DNA from: Sphingobium aromaticiconvertens
Lineage (GTDB): Bacteria; Pseudomonadota; Alphaproteobacteria; Sphingomonadales; Sphingomonadaceae
Assembly (NCBI RefSeq): GCF_037154075.1
Contig: NZ_JBANRJ010000001.1
Span: 3,777,501 to 3,841,500 of the forward strand
Length of the DNA: 64,000 nucleotides
Direction: 5' to 3'
The position numbers and the translations under genes are program-made. The notes under the pieces were generated by a model. The model was given only the letters and a program-made list of their open reading frames with translations, was not told the origin of the DNA and searched no databases. Shown here one piece after another: positions 26,261 to 34,778 of this stretch. How positions within the stretch are numbered: position 1 is the first letter of the stretch; each line of letters opens with the position of its first letter.

Positions 26261-26595
26261 GCCCGCACCAACCCCGGCAAACCAACCTTCACCGCCAGCC
26301 CCAGCAGCAACAGCGCCAGCGCCACCCGCACCAGCCAGCCGATCAGCGCCCCGCGCGCCGCCTTCTTCGCGTCCCGCCACGCGCCCAGCAACTGCCGCAA
26401 TTCGCGCACATCGTCCGCCGCCCCGCGATCGGACAGGCCCAGCCGCTCCAGCGCCCGCCCCGCGCCCATCTCCGCCGCTTCCTCGATCAGCGCACGGATC
26501 GTCACCATGTCGACCACGCCGCCCCATCCTCCACCAACCCCACCACTCTCCGCCTGCGCGACCAGCCGCGCCAGCATCTCGCCATCATGTTTCAT
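26257..26595 (-). CDS. DUF6127 family protein with C-terminal membrane helix
   Basis: This 112-residue protein begins MKHDGEMLARLVAQAESGGVGGGWGGVVDMVTIRALIEEAAEMGAGRALERLGL. It ends in one membrane helix (LVRVALALLLLGLAVKVGLPGLV). It lies at the place of the small gp3.5 gene between portal and protease. As I recall, DUF6127 is found in sphingomonad GTA clusters. The role is unknown. Confidence 0.72.
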   Translation of the reverse strand: MKHDGEMLARLVAQAESGGVGGGWGGVVDMVTIRALIEEAAEMGAGRALERLGLSDRGAADDVRELRQLLGAWRDAKKAARGALIGWLVRVALALLLLGLAVKVGLPGLVRA

Positions 26596-26647
26596 GTACG
26601 CCCTCCCATCTTCCCCTGAAGCCCGCCGCCCGTTAGAACCCGGTCCC

Positions 26648-26809
26648 ATGCAAAAGCACCGCCGCAAGATCCTCATCCTCCTCGCCCTCCTGGCTCTAGG
26701 CGGCATCGCCTGGGCGACCGGCCTCAACCGCGCGGGCGATTGTCTGTTGCAGGGTGGCCGCTGGAACTGGGATGGCGGCTTCTGCCGCCTCGACCGCCCC
26801 GCGCCTTAA
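26648..26809 (+). CDS. Small exported or membrane protein inside the GTA cluster, opposite strand
   Basis: This 53-residue protein has a basic N-terminus (MQKHRRKILILLALLALGGIAWATG) forming a signal or membrane segment, then a short Cys-containing tail (CLLQGGRWNWDGGFCRL) that could form a disulfide. The DCLLQGGRWN pattern recurs in small proteobacterial envelope proteins. Its stop overlaps the end of the portal gene by four bases in convergent orientation. It is too short for a firm call. Confidence 0.5.
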   Translation: MQKHRRKILILLALLALGGIAWATGLNRAGDCLLQGGRWNWDGGFCRLDRPAP

Positions 26810-27945
26810 CCCGCCGCGCAAATCCCCAGCATCGCCCGCTTCTCCTCCGCACTCAGGAAATCGGCCGCCATCACCCGCTCCCACAATGCCGTGCGCTCGT
26901 CCGACAGCGCATGCACCTGGTCCAGATCTGCACACAGCCGCACCTCCGGCAGCCAGCCACTCAAACCCTGCATGATCCCGCCCGCAACCTTGTCGACCAG
27001 CGGCAAGATCGTCTGCCGCCACAGCGCCTTGTTCGCCTCTCGATAATTGGCGTAGCTATTGTCGCCCGGCAGGCCGAGCAGCATCGGCGGCACGCCAAAG
27101 GCCAGCGCGATCTCCCGCGCCGCCGCCGCCTTCAGCCCCACAAAGTCCATCTCCGCAGGCGTCAGGCTCATCGCCTTCCAGTCCAGCCCGCCCTCCAGCA
27201 GCATCGGGCGCCCCGCATTCGCAGCCCCCGCAAAGGCCGCCTCCATCTCGCGCTTCACCCGCTCATACTGCTCCGGCGACATCACCGATCCGTCACCCGG
27301 CGCATAGACCATCGCCCCCGAAGGCCGCGCCGCATTGTCCAGCAAAGCCTTGTTCCACACGGTCGCGGCATTGTGAATCGCCACCGCGCCCGCCGCTGCC
27401 CCCGCACAGCCCAGCCCATAATGGTCATCCAGCGGATGCAGCGCCTTCAGGTGAATGACGCTGATACGCCCCGCCGCATCCTGCGGCGACAGGCGCGTCA
27501 CGCTCTCCCCCACTCGATATAGATAGGCCGCAGGCCACCCCCGCGCATCGCCCTCCACGCTCACCCGCTCGGGCCGCAACGCGAACAATTCGGCGGGCGC
27601 GCCATCCGCCCCGGTCAATATCTGCACATAGCCATTGCCATGCAGCAGCAGATGGCAGGCCAGCGTCTCCACCAGCGATTGCCCCGCCGAGCGCGCACCC
27701 ACCAGCGCCAGCACCCGCGCCCGGTCAGCCTCATCGCCGCCATGCGCCTCCAGAGCCGCACCCCCCGCGCCCTCCGTCACCAGCCGCAAAGCCCGCTGCG
27801 CCACCGGATTGGTCATCACCCCCGCGCGCAACTGCGCCTCATAGGAAGCCGGCCACTCCCCCAGCGCCACCGCCCCCGTCCCCCAGGCACGCGCCAGCAC
27901 CGGCCGCCCGCCATCGCGAACCGCCTTCGTTCCAAAGAATTTCAT
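26806..27945 (-). CDS. Phage portal protein, HK97 family, GTA gp3-like
   Basis: Portal of 379 residues forming the DNA entry ring. Family features include LGEWPASYEAQLRAGVMTNPVAQRALRLV, LLLHGNGYVQIL, and LAFGVPPMLLGLPGDNSYANYREANKALWRQTILPL, the diagnostic HK97 portal block. The start at ATG 27945 is chosen over the longer frame. A terminator-like hairpin ends only 15 bases upstream. Confidence 0.93.
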   Translation of the reverse strand: MKFFGTKAVRDGGRPVLARAWGTGAVALGEWPASYEAQLRAGVMTNPVAQRALRLVTEGAGGAALEAHGGDEADRARVLALVGARSAGQSLVETLACHLLLHGNGYVQILTGADGAPAELFALRPERVSVEGDARGWPAAYLYRVGESVTRLSPQDAAGRISVIHLKALHPLDDHYGLGCAGAAAGAVAIHNAATVWNKALLDNAARPSGAMVYAPGDGSVMSPEQYERVKREMEAAFAGAANAGRPMLLEGGLDWKAMSLTPAEMDFVGLKAAAAREIALAFGVPPMLLGLPGDNSYANYREANKALWRQTILPLVDKVAGGIMQGLSGWLPEVRLCADLDQVHALSDERTALWERVMAADFLSAEEKRAMLGICAAG

Positions 27946-27959
27946 GCCTACCCCGCCAC

Positions 27960-27989
27960 AAAAAAATCCCCGCCCGTCAGGGCGAGGAT
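27960..27989 (-). terminator. Terminator-like hairpin just upstream of the portal gene
   Basis: On the minus strand ATCCTCGCCC pairs with GGGCGGGGAT (one G-U pair) around TGAC and is followed by a run of seven Ts. It lies after the glycine-zipper gene and 15 bases before the portal start codon. Confidence 0.8.
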
Positions 27990-28046
27990 GTTGAAAACCG
28001 GAAGCCGCAGCCACCGCCAGAAAATCAGAGCATCCGGTAAATGCCG

Positions 28047-28385
28047 CTAAGGATTACGCGCCAGCACCCGGTCGCAGGTCGAATTGGTGCCCTCGCTCTT
28101 GCCGATCACCCGGCCCGCCACCGCGCCAGCCGCACCGGCCAGCAACGATTCACCCAGATTGCCACCAGCAATCGCACCAACGCCCGCGCCACCCGCCGCG
28201 CCGATCACCGTCCCCTTGTCGCGCCCCTTCTTGGCCTGCAACAGACAGTAGCGCACATCATCCCGATCCCGCGACGAAGCCCGCGCCACCCGCGCCCGCT
28301 CCTTGCTGCTCAGCGACGCCGCCAGCACCGGGGTTGCGACCAGCGACACACCGACAAAGGCCGCCAAAAGCTTGACCATTTTCAT
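28047..28385 (-). CDS. Exported glycine-zipper protein
   Basis: This 112-residue protein has a clear signal peptide (MKMVKLLAAFVGVSLVATPVLAA). A Gly/Ala-rich zipper (GTVIGAAGGAGVGAIAGGNLGESLLAGAAGAVAGRVIGK) of the type found in outer-membrane lipoproteins follows. Single Cys residues in YCLLQ and STCDRVL may pair. The ATG at 28385 is the natural start. It sits between large terminase and portal and is not a known GTA structural gene. Confidence 0.7.
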   Translation of the reverse strand: MKMVKLLAAFVGVSLVATPVLAASLSSKERARVARASSRDRDDVRYCLLQAKKGRDKGTVIGAAGGAGVGAIAGGNLGESLLAGAAGAVAGRVIGKSEGTNSTCDRVLARNP

Positions 28386-28476
28386 GACAGAAACTCCACA
28401 TAGTCCACGCCATCGAAACGACTTGGGCGGGGCCGTTGTTCCGATCAGCCTCTCCCCTAATCCAGCCGTTGCTTCT

Positions 28477-28519
28477 AGCCCTCTCCCGCCTTCGCGGGAG
28501 AGGGTTGGGTGAGGGTCTT
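28477..28519 (+). repeat. Left 43-bp inverted repeat flanking the DUF559 gene
   Basis: The repeat contains the palindrome CCTCTCCCGCC/GGCGGGAGAGG-type hairpin with tail GGTTGGGTGAGGGTCTT. It matches the reverse complement of 28882-28924 at 42 of 43 positions. Confidence 0.88.
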
Positions 28520-28539
28520 TCTTCCTATAGTCTGCCGCC

Positions 28540-28926
28540 ATGTTCCCCGTGCATCGTCAAATCAGCCCTCATGCCAGCCGTCTTCGGCGCAATATGACAG
28601 ATGTGGAAAGCCGCATGTGGGCAGCATTACGCAATCGACAGCTTGAAGGTTTCAAGTTTCGGCGACAGACGACGATCGGATCGTTCGTCGTAGATTTCCT
28701 TTGTGTCGAGGCGAGCCTGGTGATTGAACTCGATGGAGGCCAGCATGACGAAGAGCGGGACAAGGGGCGCACCGCTTTTCTCGAAGCCAGGGGTCTGACA
28801 GTGATGCGATTCTGGAATCACGACGCGCAGAGCAATTTCGATGGCGTTGTGGAAGCCATCAGGCTTGCGCTTCTGAATAAGAAGACCCTCACCCAACCCT
28901 CTCCCGCAAAGGCGGGAGAGGGCTAA
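28540..28926 (+). CDS. DUF559 endonuclease-like protein
   Basis: This 128-residue protein has the DUF559/Vsr-like fold signature: RRNMTDVESRMWAALRNRQLEGFKFRRQTTIG, then FVVDFLCVEASLVIELDGGQHDEERDKGR, with Asp, Glu and Gln of a PD-(D/E)XK-like nuclease core. A final VMRFWNHDAQ is also typical. The last residues (LTQPSPAKAGEG) are encoded by the right inverted repeat, so the repeat supplies the stop codon. It is opposite in strand to the surrounding GTA genes. Confidence 0.85.
   Translation: MFPVHRQISPHASRLRRNMTDVESRMWAALRNRQLEGFKFRRQTTIGSFVVDFLCVEASLVIELDGGQHDEERDKGRTAFLEARGLTVMRFWNHDAQSNFDGVVEAIRLALLNKKTLTQPSPAKAGEG
28882..28924 (-). repeat. Right 43-bp inverted repeat flanking the DUF559 gene
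   Basis: Reverse complement of the left arm at 28477-28519 with one mismatch in the hairpin loop. It overlaps the 3' end of the DUF559 coding region. Confidence 0.88.
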
Positions 28927-28972
28927 GAAAGCGTCTGCAATTGCTCCCTCCCCACCAAAACACACACCCCCC

Positions 28973-30304
28973 TCAAAACCCCCGCACCCGAGCCTCACCC
29001 CGCACCCCCAGCATCAACTCCGTCAACGCCCACACCAAAGCATCCGCCCGATCCGGCGACCGCCCCGGCCCCACATAGCCGCCGCCCATCACCAACCCAC
29101 ACATCTCATCCTCCAACGCCGGAAAAGCCCCGCGATGCGCCACTCGTCCGGCCTCATAGAGAGCCGCCACCGGCTCGGCCCGCGCCACCTTCCCCCGGCT
29201 CGCATGGACCAGCCGCACCGGCAGCCCGGCCTCCGCCGCGCGCAGCACGCTTTCCACCATAGCCCCGCCCTGATTGGCCTCCGCCACCACCCGGTCCGCG
29301 CCATGGGTCGCCGCCGCATAGGCCACCGCCCGCGCCCAGCCCTCCGGCCCCAGACCCTCGACGCTTTCATCGGCAATCACATAACCACGCCCGTCCCGGC
29401 CCAGCCCGACCACCACGATCCCGCAGGCGTCGCCGCCAATCCCGGCAGGCGGATCGACCGCCACCACCACCCGCACCAGCGCCATATCACCAGCCTCAAC
29501 ACACGGCACATGCCGCACCCGGCACCGCTCGATCAGCGCCCGGCTCCACAGCGCGCCCTCCACCTCCTCGATCAATTCGCCATCCAGTTCCTGCCGCCCC
29601 AGCCGCGTGCCGCCATAATCGCGCTGCATCGCCTCGACGAAGCCCACCGCCAGATTGGCCGCATTGTCCGCTGTCCGCCCGCGCGTCACCACTAGTTCGC
29701 GCCCCTCGCGCGCCAGCAATCGCCGCACCAGCGGCACCGGGCGCGGCGTCGTCGTCGCCACCACCTGCGGGCGCTTACCCAGCCGCATCCCCATCATCAA
29801 ATTGTCCCAGGTCGCCTCCCCCGCTGGCCATTTCGCCACTTCGTCGGCCCAGCCATGGCTGAACTGCGGCCCGCGCAGGCTCTCCGGCTCCGCCGCGCCG
29901 TGCAAAGTCGCCACCGCCCCGCTCGGCCACATCAATTTGCGCAGCGCAGGGGAAAAGGCCGGGCGGCACCACCAGGGCGCAATCGCCAACAGGCCCGACG
30001 CCCCCTCCACCATCACCGACCGCGCCTCCGCCAATGTCGCCGCGACCAGCGCAATCCGCGCTTTCCCATCGCGCTCGGCAATCGCGCGCACCCATTCCGC
30101 CCCGGCCCGCGTCTTGCCAAAGCCGCGCCCGGCCATCACCATCCAGGTCGACCATGCCCCCGGCGGCGCCAGTTGCTCGGGCCGCGCCAGCCAGCGCCAG
30201 TCCTGCGCCAGCACCGCCGCGCCGCTGGCGTCCAGCCCCGCCAGCACCCGCCCCCGCGACTCCTCCGGCAAATCGGCCAGCCGCTGCATCAAAGACGCGC
30301 TCAT
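28973..30304 (-). CDS. Terminase large subunit, GTA gp2-like
   Basis: DNA-packaging motor of 443 residues. Walker A is VMAGRGFGKTRAG near residues 56-68, with a Walker-B-like segment at SHGWADEVAKWP. The nuclease domain carries AVDPPAGIGGDACGIVVVG and a terminal GRSPDRADALVWALTEL, which match its acidic active site. It starts four bases inside the small terminase end. The length is normal and no damage is seen. Confidence 0.93.
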   Translation of the reverse strand: MSASLMQRLADLPEESRGRVLAGLDASGAAVLAQDWRWLARPEQLAPPGAWSTWMVMAGRGFGKTRAGAEWVRAIAERDGKARIALVAATLAEARSVMVEGASGLLAIAPWWCRPAFSPALRKLMWPSGAVATLHGAAEPESLRGPQFSHGWADEVAKWPAGEATWDNLMMGMRLGKRPQVVATTTPRPVPLVRRLLAREGRELVVTRGRTADNAANLAVGFVEAMQRDYGGTRLGRQELDGELIEEVEGALWSRALIERCRVRHVPCVEAGDMALVRVVVAVDPPAGIGGDACGIVVVGLGRDGRGYVIADESVEGLGPEGWARAVAYAAATHGADRVVAEANQGGAMVESVLRAAEAGLPVRLVHASRGKVARAEPVAALYEAGRVAHRGAFPALEDEMCGLVMGGGYVGPGRSPDRADALVWALTELMLGVRGEARVRGF

Positions 30305-30828
30305 AGCGACTCTTCCTCCTCCGACCGCAACCGCGCCAGCACCTCCTCCAGTTGCGACCGTGCGCTGGACGTGTCCGGCCCATCCTCCGCGCGCAGGGCA
30401 CGCACCTGCATCACCTCGGCGCGATGATCCTGCAACAGCCGGTGCGCCAGCATCAGCGGGATTTCCCGCTTCACCTTGCGTGCCTTGACCGCGCCCTTCT
30501 CATCCTCGGTAATCTCGACCTGCTCGGTCCCGAACAGCGCCTGCCGCAGCAACAGCGTGCCCAGTTCGTCAAAGGCGACGTCCAGCGCCTGCGCCCAGGC
30601 CCTGGCAAAGCCCGGATCGCGCTGCCGGTAATAATAGGCACAGGTTTTTCCCACACCCGCGACCCGCGCCGATTCCCGCACATTGGCCGTCTCCGCCAGC
30701 GTCTCCAGGAACAGCGCCCGGCGCTTGGCGGTCCAGCCATCCTTGCGCACCGCCCGCCTCTGCGGCCCGCGCCGCCCGTCCGACACCGGCAGCGCGCTCG
30801 ACCCGCTTTTCTTGCCCCTGTTGTCCAT
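30301..30828 (-). CDS. Small terminase-like protein, GTA gp1 position
   Basis: This 175-residue protein has a helix-turn-helix segment (KRRALFLETLAETANVRESARVAGVGKTCAYYYRQRDPGFARAWAQAL), as seen in terminase small subunits that recognise DNA and load the large subunit. A charged helical C-terminus (HRAEVMQVRALRAEDG, then EEVLARLRSEEEESL) follows. It is the first gene of the cluster and overlaps gp2 by four bases. Confidence 0.8.
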   Translation of the reverse strand: MDNRGKKSGSSALPVSDGRRGPQRRAVRKDGWTAKRRALFLETLAETANVRESARVAGVGKTCAYYYRQRDPGFARAWAQALDVAFDELGTLLLRQALFGTEQVEITEDEKGAVKARKVKREIPLMLAHRLLQDHRAEVMQVRALRAEDGPDTSSARSQLEEVLARLRSEEEESL

Positions 30829-30859
30829 GATCGCCCCCCTCCGTTCCCGCCAAACAGGA

Positions 30860-30891
30860 AAGGGGCCAGTCCGCTCCCGGACTAGCCCCTT
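30860..30891 (-). terminator. Hairpin upstream of the GTA gp1 gene
   Basis: AAGGGGCTAGTCCG pairs with CGGACTGGCCCCTT over 14 bp (one G-U pair). It lies 32 bases before the gp1 start and about 100 bases after the GST stop. The T-run is poor, so it may be a leader structure rather than a true terminator. Confidence 0.45.
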
Positions 30892-30991
30892 CCTCTGTTG
30901 CCACCGCGTCGCGGCGACTCACATTTGCTCAGTGTTCACATCTCTGCCCGAACAGCGTGACGATGTCAAGAAAAATGTTCCAAATAGGTTA

Positions 30992-31645
30992 TTATCGAAC
31001 CTTGAAACGTGCTACGATTTTCGCCTCTTCAGCCTCCAGCCCAACAAAAGAGGGGCGTGCCCGGATCGCCGCGATATAAGCAACCATTCGCGGCCAGCGA
31101 TCTGCTGTCAGCGCCTCGCTGCACCAGCCGACATTGACCATCGGGCTGACCACCGCAATATCCGCCAGCGTGAAGCGATCTTCGATCAGGAAGCCGCTAT
31201 CCGGCAAGGCTTTTTCCAGATAGTCATAGAGGGGCGGCATCTTCTCCGCCTCCACCGCATCGGCTGCGGCCAGGTCCGGCTCCCGCCCCATTGCCGCCGC
31301 CAGCATCCGGTTGAAAAAGATCGTCGCGCCCGCCGGTTGCAGGATCGTGTCGGCAAATTCCTCATACCATATGGTCCGCGCCCGCGCCTTCGCCTCGGTC
31401 GGGATCAGGTTCGGATCGGGGTGCAGGCTATCCAGATAGGTTATGATTGCTGTACTATCACAGATACTGAAATCCCCGTCGACAAAGGCGGGCATCTTGC
31501 CAAAGGGCGATGCCGCCCGAAACGCTTCGTCACCGCTGCCCATGCCCGCAGGCACTACCTCCAGCGCGATCCCCTTTTCCGCCGCAAAGGCCAGAACCTT
31601 GCGAACGAACGGCGAAGGCCGCATCCCGAACAACTGCATGAACAT
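30992..31645 (-). CDS. Glutathione S-transferase family protein
   Basis: This 217-residue GST has an N-terminal thioredoxin-like domain (MQLFGMRPSPFVRKVLAFAAEKGIALEVV, SPFGKMPAFVDGDFSICDSTAIITYLD). The helical C-terminal domain contains DRFTLADIAVVSPMVNV. Either of two ATGs (31645 or 31639) may be used. It lies between the GTA cluster and hrpB, transcribed away from hrpB. Confidence 0.9.
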   Translation of the reverse strand: MFMQLFGMRPSPFVRKVLAFAAEKGIALEVVPAGMGSGDEAFRAASPFGKMPAFVDGDFSICDSTAIITYLDSLHPDPNLIPTEAKARARTIWYEEFADTILQPAGATIFFNRMLAAAMGREPDLAAADAVEAEKMPPLYDYLEKALPDSGFLIEDRFTLADIAVVSPMVNVGWCSEALTADRWPRMVAYIAAIRARPSFVGLEAEEAKIVARFKVR

Positions 31646-31752
31646 CCTTTCGTTAAGGGTAGCTCATGCAAATTGATCCACCCCGTTGCATAATGCAATG
31701 AATTATCCAGCCCATTGCGGCCCGCCCCAAATAAGGCGAGAGGGGACAGGCC

Positions 31753-34209
31753 ATGCCCGCCCCAACGCTTCCGATCCACGCAGTCCTCCCCGACCTGCTC
31801 GCCGCGCTGCGGAGCACGAGCAACGCCGTGCTGGTCGCCCCTCCCGGCGCGGGCAAGACCACCGCCGTCGCCCCCGCCTTGCTGGATCAGCCATGGTGTA
31901 CGGGGCAAGTTCTCCTGCTCTCCCCCCGCCGCCTCGCCGCCCGCGCCGCCGCCGAACGCATAGCCGAGCAGTTGGGCGAACAGCCGGGCGGCACCGTCGG
32001 CTACGCCACCCGCATGGACAGCAAACAGTCCGCCCGCACCCGCCTGCTGGTGCTGACCGAAGGGATTTTCCGTAACCGCATTCAGGACGATCCCGAACTC
32101 AGCGGCATATCCGCCGTGCTGTTCGACGAAGTCCATGAACGCAGCCTCGACAGCGATTTCGGCCTCGCCCTCGCCCTCGACGCGCAGGAAGCGCTACGCC
32201 CGGACCTGCGCCTCCTCGCCATGTCCGCCACGCTGGACGGCGCGCGCTTTTCCGCCCTGATGGGCAACGCCCCGGTGATCGAGAGCGAAGGCCGCATCCA
32301 GCCGCTGGAGCTACGCCACATCGGCCGCGCCACCGAAAAGCGCATCGAAGACGAAATGGCCGCCGCCATTCGCCGCGCTCTCAGCGAAGAACCGACCGGC
32401 GACCTCCTGGCCTTCCTCCCCGGCGTCGCGGAAATCGAACGCACCGCAGAACGCCTCGCGGGGGTGGCCGCGGACATCCACAAACTCCACGGCTCCCTCG
32501 ATCCAACAGCCCAACGCGCCGCCCTGCGCCCCGCCCCTGCTGGAAACCGCAAGGTCATCCTCGCCACCTCCATAGCCGAAACCAGCCTAACCATCGACGG
32601 CGTCCGAATCGTAGTGGATTCGGGCCTCGCCCGCCGCCCCCGCTACGACCGCGCCGCCGGCGTCACCCGCCTCGTCACCGAACGCGCCAGCCAAGCTTCC
32701 GCCACCCAACGCGCAGGCCGCGCCGCCCGCCAGGTCGCAGGCGTCGCCTATCGCCTCTGGGAAGCCGCCGCCAACGCCGGGATGCCACCCTACGACCCAC
32801 CCCAAATCCTTGAGAGCGACCTCTCCTCCCTACTCCTCGACTGCGCGCTCTGGGGCGTATCCGATCCCGCAGCCCTGCGCTGGCTCGACCCGCCCCCCGC
32901 CGCCGCCCTGACCGAAGCCCGCAAACGCCTCACCACCCTGGAAGCGCTGGACGCCGACGCCCGCATCACTCCCCATGGCCGCGCCCTCGCAAAGCTCCCC
33001 CTCGAACCCCGCATCGCCCATATGCTCATCCGTGCGGGCGAGATGGGCCTCGCCCGCACGGCCGCCGAGATCGCGGTCTTGCTGGGAGAACGCGGCCTGG
33101 GCGGCCCCGACGCCGATCTCACCTTGCGCCTCCAGCGCTGGCGCCACGAGCCCGGCAAACGCGCCGAAGCAGGCCGCACGCTGGCCAAACGCTGGACACA
33201 ACTGACCCCACGCCCGCCAATAACGGCAACAGAGGCCGACCACGCCCCCGGCCTCTGCCTCGCCCTCGCCTTTCCTGACCGCCTCTCAAAACGCCGCTCC
33301 GCCGACGGCGCGGACTGGGCCAGCGTCGGTGGCCGCGGCTTCCGCCTCGACCCCGCCGATCCGCTCGCCCGCGAACCCTGGCTCGCGGTCGGTGAGGTTC
33401 AGGGCAGCGCGGCGGGCGCCCGCATCCTCTCCGCCGCCCCGATCAGCGAAGCCGACGTCCTCACGCTCTTCGCGGACCGCATCGCCGAGTACCGCACCGT
33501 CCGCTTCCGCCCGGAAAACGGCGGCATCGAAGCACTGCGTGAACGCCGCCTCGGCTCCGTCCGCCTCTCGTCAGGCTCAGACGACCGCCCCGACCCGGAC
33601 GCCGTGGCTGCGGCCCTCCTCAGCGGTGTCCGACAGGGCGGCCTCCCCCTCCTCCCTTGGTCGGACGCCGCCCAGTCGCTCCGCATCCGAGCTGCCTTCG
33701 CCGGAATCGAAGCACTATCCGACACCACCCTTCTCGCGACACTCGACGACTGGCTCCCGACTCTCCTCACAGGCAAGCGCCGCCTCTCCGACATCGACCG
33801 CTCCGCCTTGTCCAATATGCTGGAAAACCGCATTGGCTGGGACGGAAAGCAACAGCTCGACCGCCTCGCACCACCCGATTTCCGCTCACCCGCAGGCAGC
33901 ATCCATGAAATCGACTATGCAGCCGAAGGCGGCCCCCGCGTACAATTGCGGGTTCAGGCGCTCTACGGCCTCGCCGAGCATCCCACCGTCGGCACCCAGC
34001 GCATTCCACTTGTCCTCAGCCTCACCAACCCCGCAGGCCGCCCGATCCAGACCACCCGCGACCTCCCCGGCTTCTGGGCGGGCAACTGGCGTGACGTGGC
34101 AAAGGAAATGCGCGGCCGTTACCCCCGCCACCCATGGCCCGACGATCCGACTGCCGCCGCCGCCACCCTTCGCACCAAAAGAGCCGACGCCGCCCGAGGC
34201 CGATCCTGA
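31753..34209 (+). CDS. hrpB: ATP-dependent helicase HrpB
   Basis: DEAH-box helicase of 818 residues. Walker A is APPGAGKTT near residue 31, the DEVH box is LFDEVHERSLDSDF near residue 120, SAT is MSATLDGARF, and motif VI is ERASQASATQRAGRAAR near residue 315. The HrpB C-terminal domain ends with the PATHPWPDDPT-like YPRHPWPDDPTAAAAT block. Length and domain order match bacterial HrpB, whose physiological RNA substrate is not well defined. Confidence 0.95.
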   Translation: MPAPTLPIHAVLPDLLAALRSTSNAVLVAPPGAGKTTAVAPALLDQPWCTGQVLLLSPRRLAARAAAERIAEQLGEQPGGTVGYATRMDSKQSARTRLLVLTEGIFRNRIQDDPELSGISAVLFDEVHERSLDSDFGLALALDAQEALRPDLRLLAMSATLDGARFSALMGNAPVIESEGRIQPLELRHIGRATEKRIEDEMAAAIRRALSEEPTGDLLAFLPGVAEIERTAERLAGVAADIHKLHGSLDPTAQRAALRPAPAGNRKVILATSIAETSLTIDGVRIVVDSGLARRPRYDRAAGVTRLVTERASQASATQRAGRAARQVAGVAYRLWEAAANAGMPPYDPPQILESDLSSLLLDCALWGVSDPAALRWLDPPPAAALTEARKRLTTLEALDADARITPHGRALAKLPLEPRIAHMLIRAGEMGLARTAAEIAVLLGERGLGGPDADLTLRLQRWRHEPGKRAEAGRTLAKRWTQLTPRPPITATEADHAPGLCLALAFPDRLSKRRSADGADWASVGGRGFRLDPADPLAREPWLAVGEVQGSAAGARILSAAPISEADVLTLFADRIAEYRTVRFRPENGGIEALRERRLGSVRLSSGSDDRPDPDAVAAALLSGVRQGGLPLLPWSDAAQSLRIRAAFAGIEALSDTTLLATLDDWLPTLLTGKRRLSDIDRSALSNMLENRIGWDGKQQLDRLAPPDFRSPAGSIHEIDYAAEGGPRVQLRVQALYGLAEHPTVGTQRIPLVLSLTNPAGRPIQTTRDLPGFWAGNWRDVAKEMRGRYPRHPWPDDPTAAAATLRTKRADAARGRS

Positions 34210-34279
34210 CCACTGGGCCTTGACGCACCCGCCCCCTCTGGTGCAACGCAGCATCAGCAATCCGCAGGAGTTTCCGGCC

Positions 34280-34558
34280 ATGGCCGCACGCATTTACCAG
34301 ATCCAGAAAAACGCCATGCAGTCCGGCAAGGCGCTGAACCACCTCTGGGTGCTGGAATATGTGCCCGCCGAAGCCAAACAGGCCGACCCTCTGACCGGCT
34401 GGGCCGGGTCCGGCGATACGCAGCAGCAGCTCAAACTCACCTTCCCCGACGAAGCCGCCGCCCGCGCCTATGCGGACCGCAACGGCATCCCTGCGACTGT
34501 CATCGCCACCCCGCCCAAGACGCTCAAGCTCCAGGCCTACGCCGACAACTTCCGCTAA
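34280..34558 (+). CDS. ETC complex I subunit (NDUFS4-like accessory protein)
   Basis: This 92-residue protein, MAARIYQIQKNAMQSGKALNHLWVLEY, then DPLTGWAGSGDTQQQLKLTFPDEAAARAYADRNGI, matches the alphaproteobacterial homologue of the complex I 18-kDa accessory subunit. The GW-x-GS-D-T-Q-Q block is diagnostic. The ATG at 34280 follows CAGGAG. It is conserved because alphaproteobacteria are related to mitochondria. It is separated from the other nuo genes. Confidence 0.9.
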   Translation: MAARIYQIQKNAMQSGKALNHLWVLEYVPAEAKQADPLTGWAGSGDTQQQLKLTFPDEAAARAYADRNGIPATVIATPPKTLKLQAYADNFR

Positions 34559-34778
34559 ATCGGCACAGCGCCCTTACGCATAGCCGTCATCCCGGATCGG
34601 ATCCGGTATTCAGGAGCCTTCAACCTGACGCTCAACCGTCGAGCCAATGACCCCCACCTTTGCGGGAATGGCGATAACGGGTGGATTGGAGACGGTCTGC
34701 TATGATTTCAGATGAAGTCCATAGCTGCCTGTTGCGAAGGGTTTGGTGATGGGACATATCTGCCTTCGCTAAAAGTGG

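Larger units (their letters stand above)
15096..30828 (-). mobile_element. Gene transfer agent (RcGTA-like) structural cluster
   Basis: The gene order from right to left follows the RcGTA cluster: small terminase, large terminase, portal, DUF6127, prohead protease, capsid, gp6, gp7 position, gp8, gp9, gp10, gp10.1, gp11, gp12, gp13, gp14, gp15, DUF2793. There is no integrase, repressor, lysis or replication gene, and there are no att repeats. That argues for a domesticated GTA rather than a prophage. All structural genes look intact. Three plus-strand genes and a glycine-zipper gene interrupt it. Whether particles are made cannot be read from sequence. Confidence 0.88.

Noticed and set aside
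24131..26809. An 892-codon plus-strand frame over capsid and protease genes
   Set aside because: It is the antisense of gp4-gp6; only its last 54 codons (26648-26809) look like a real small gene.
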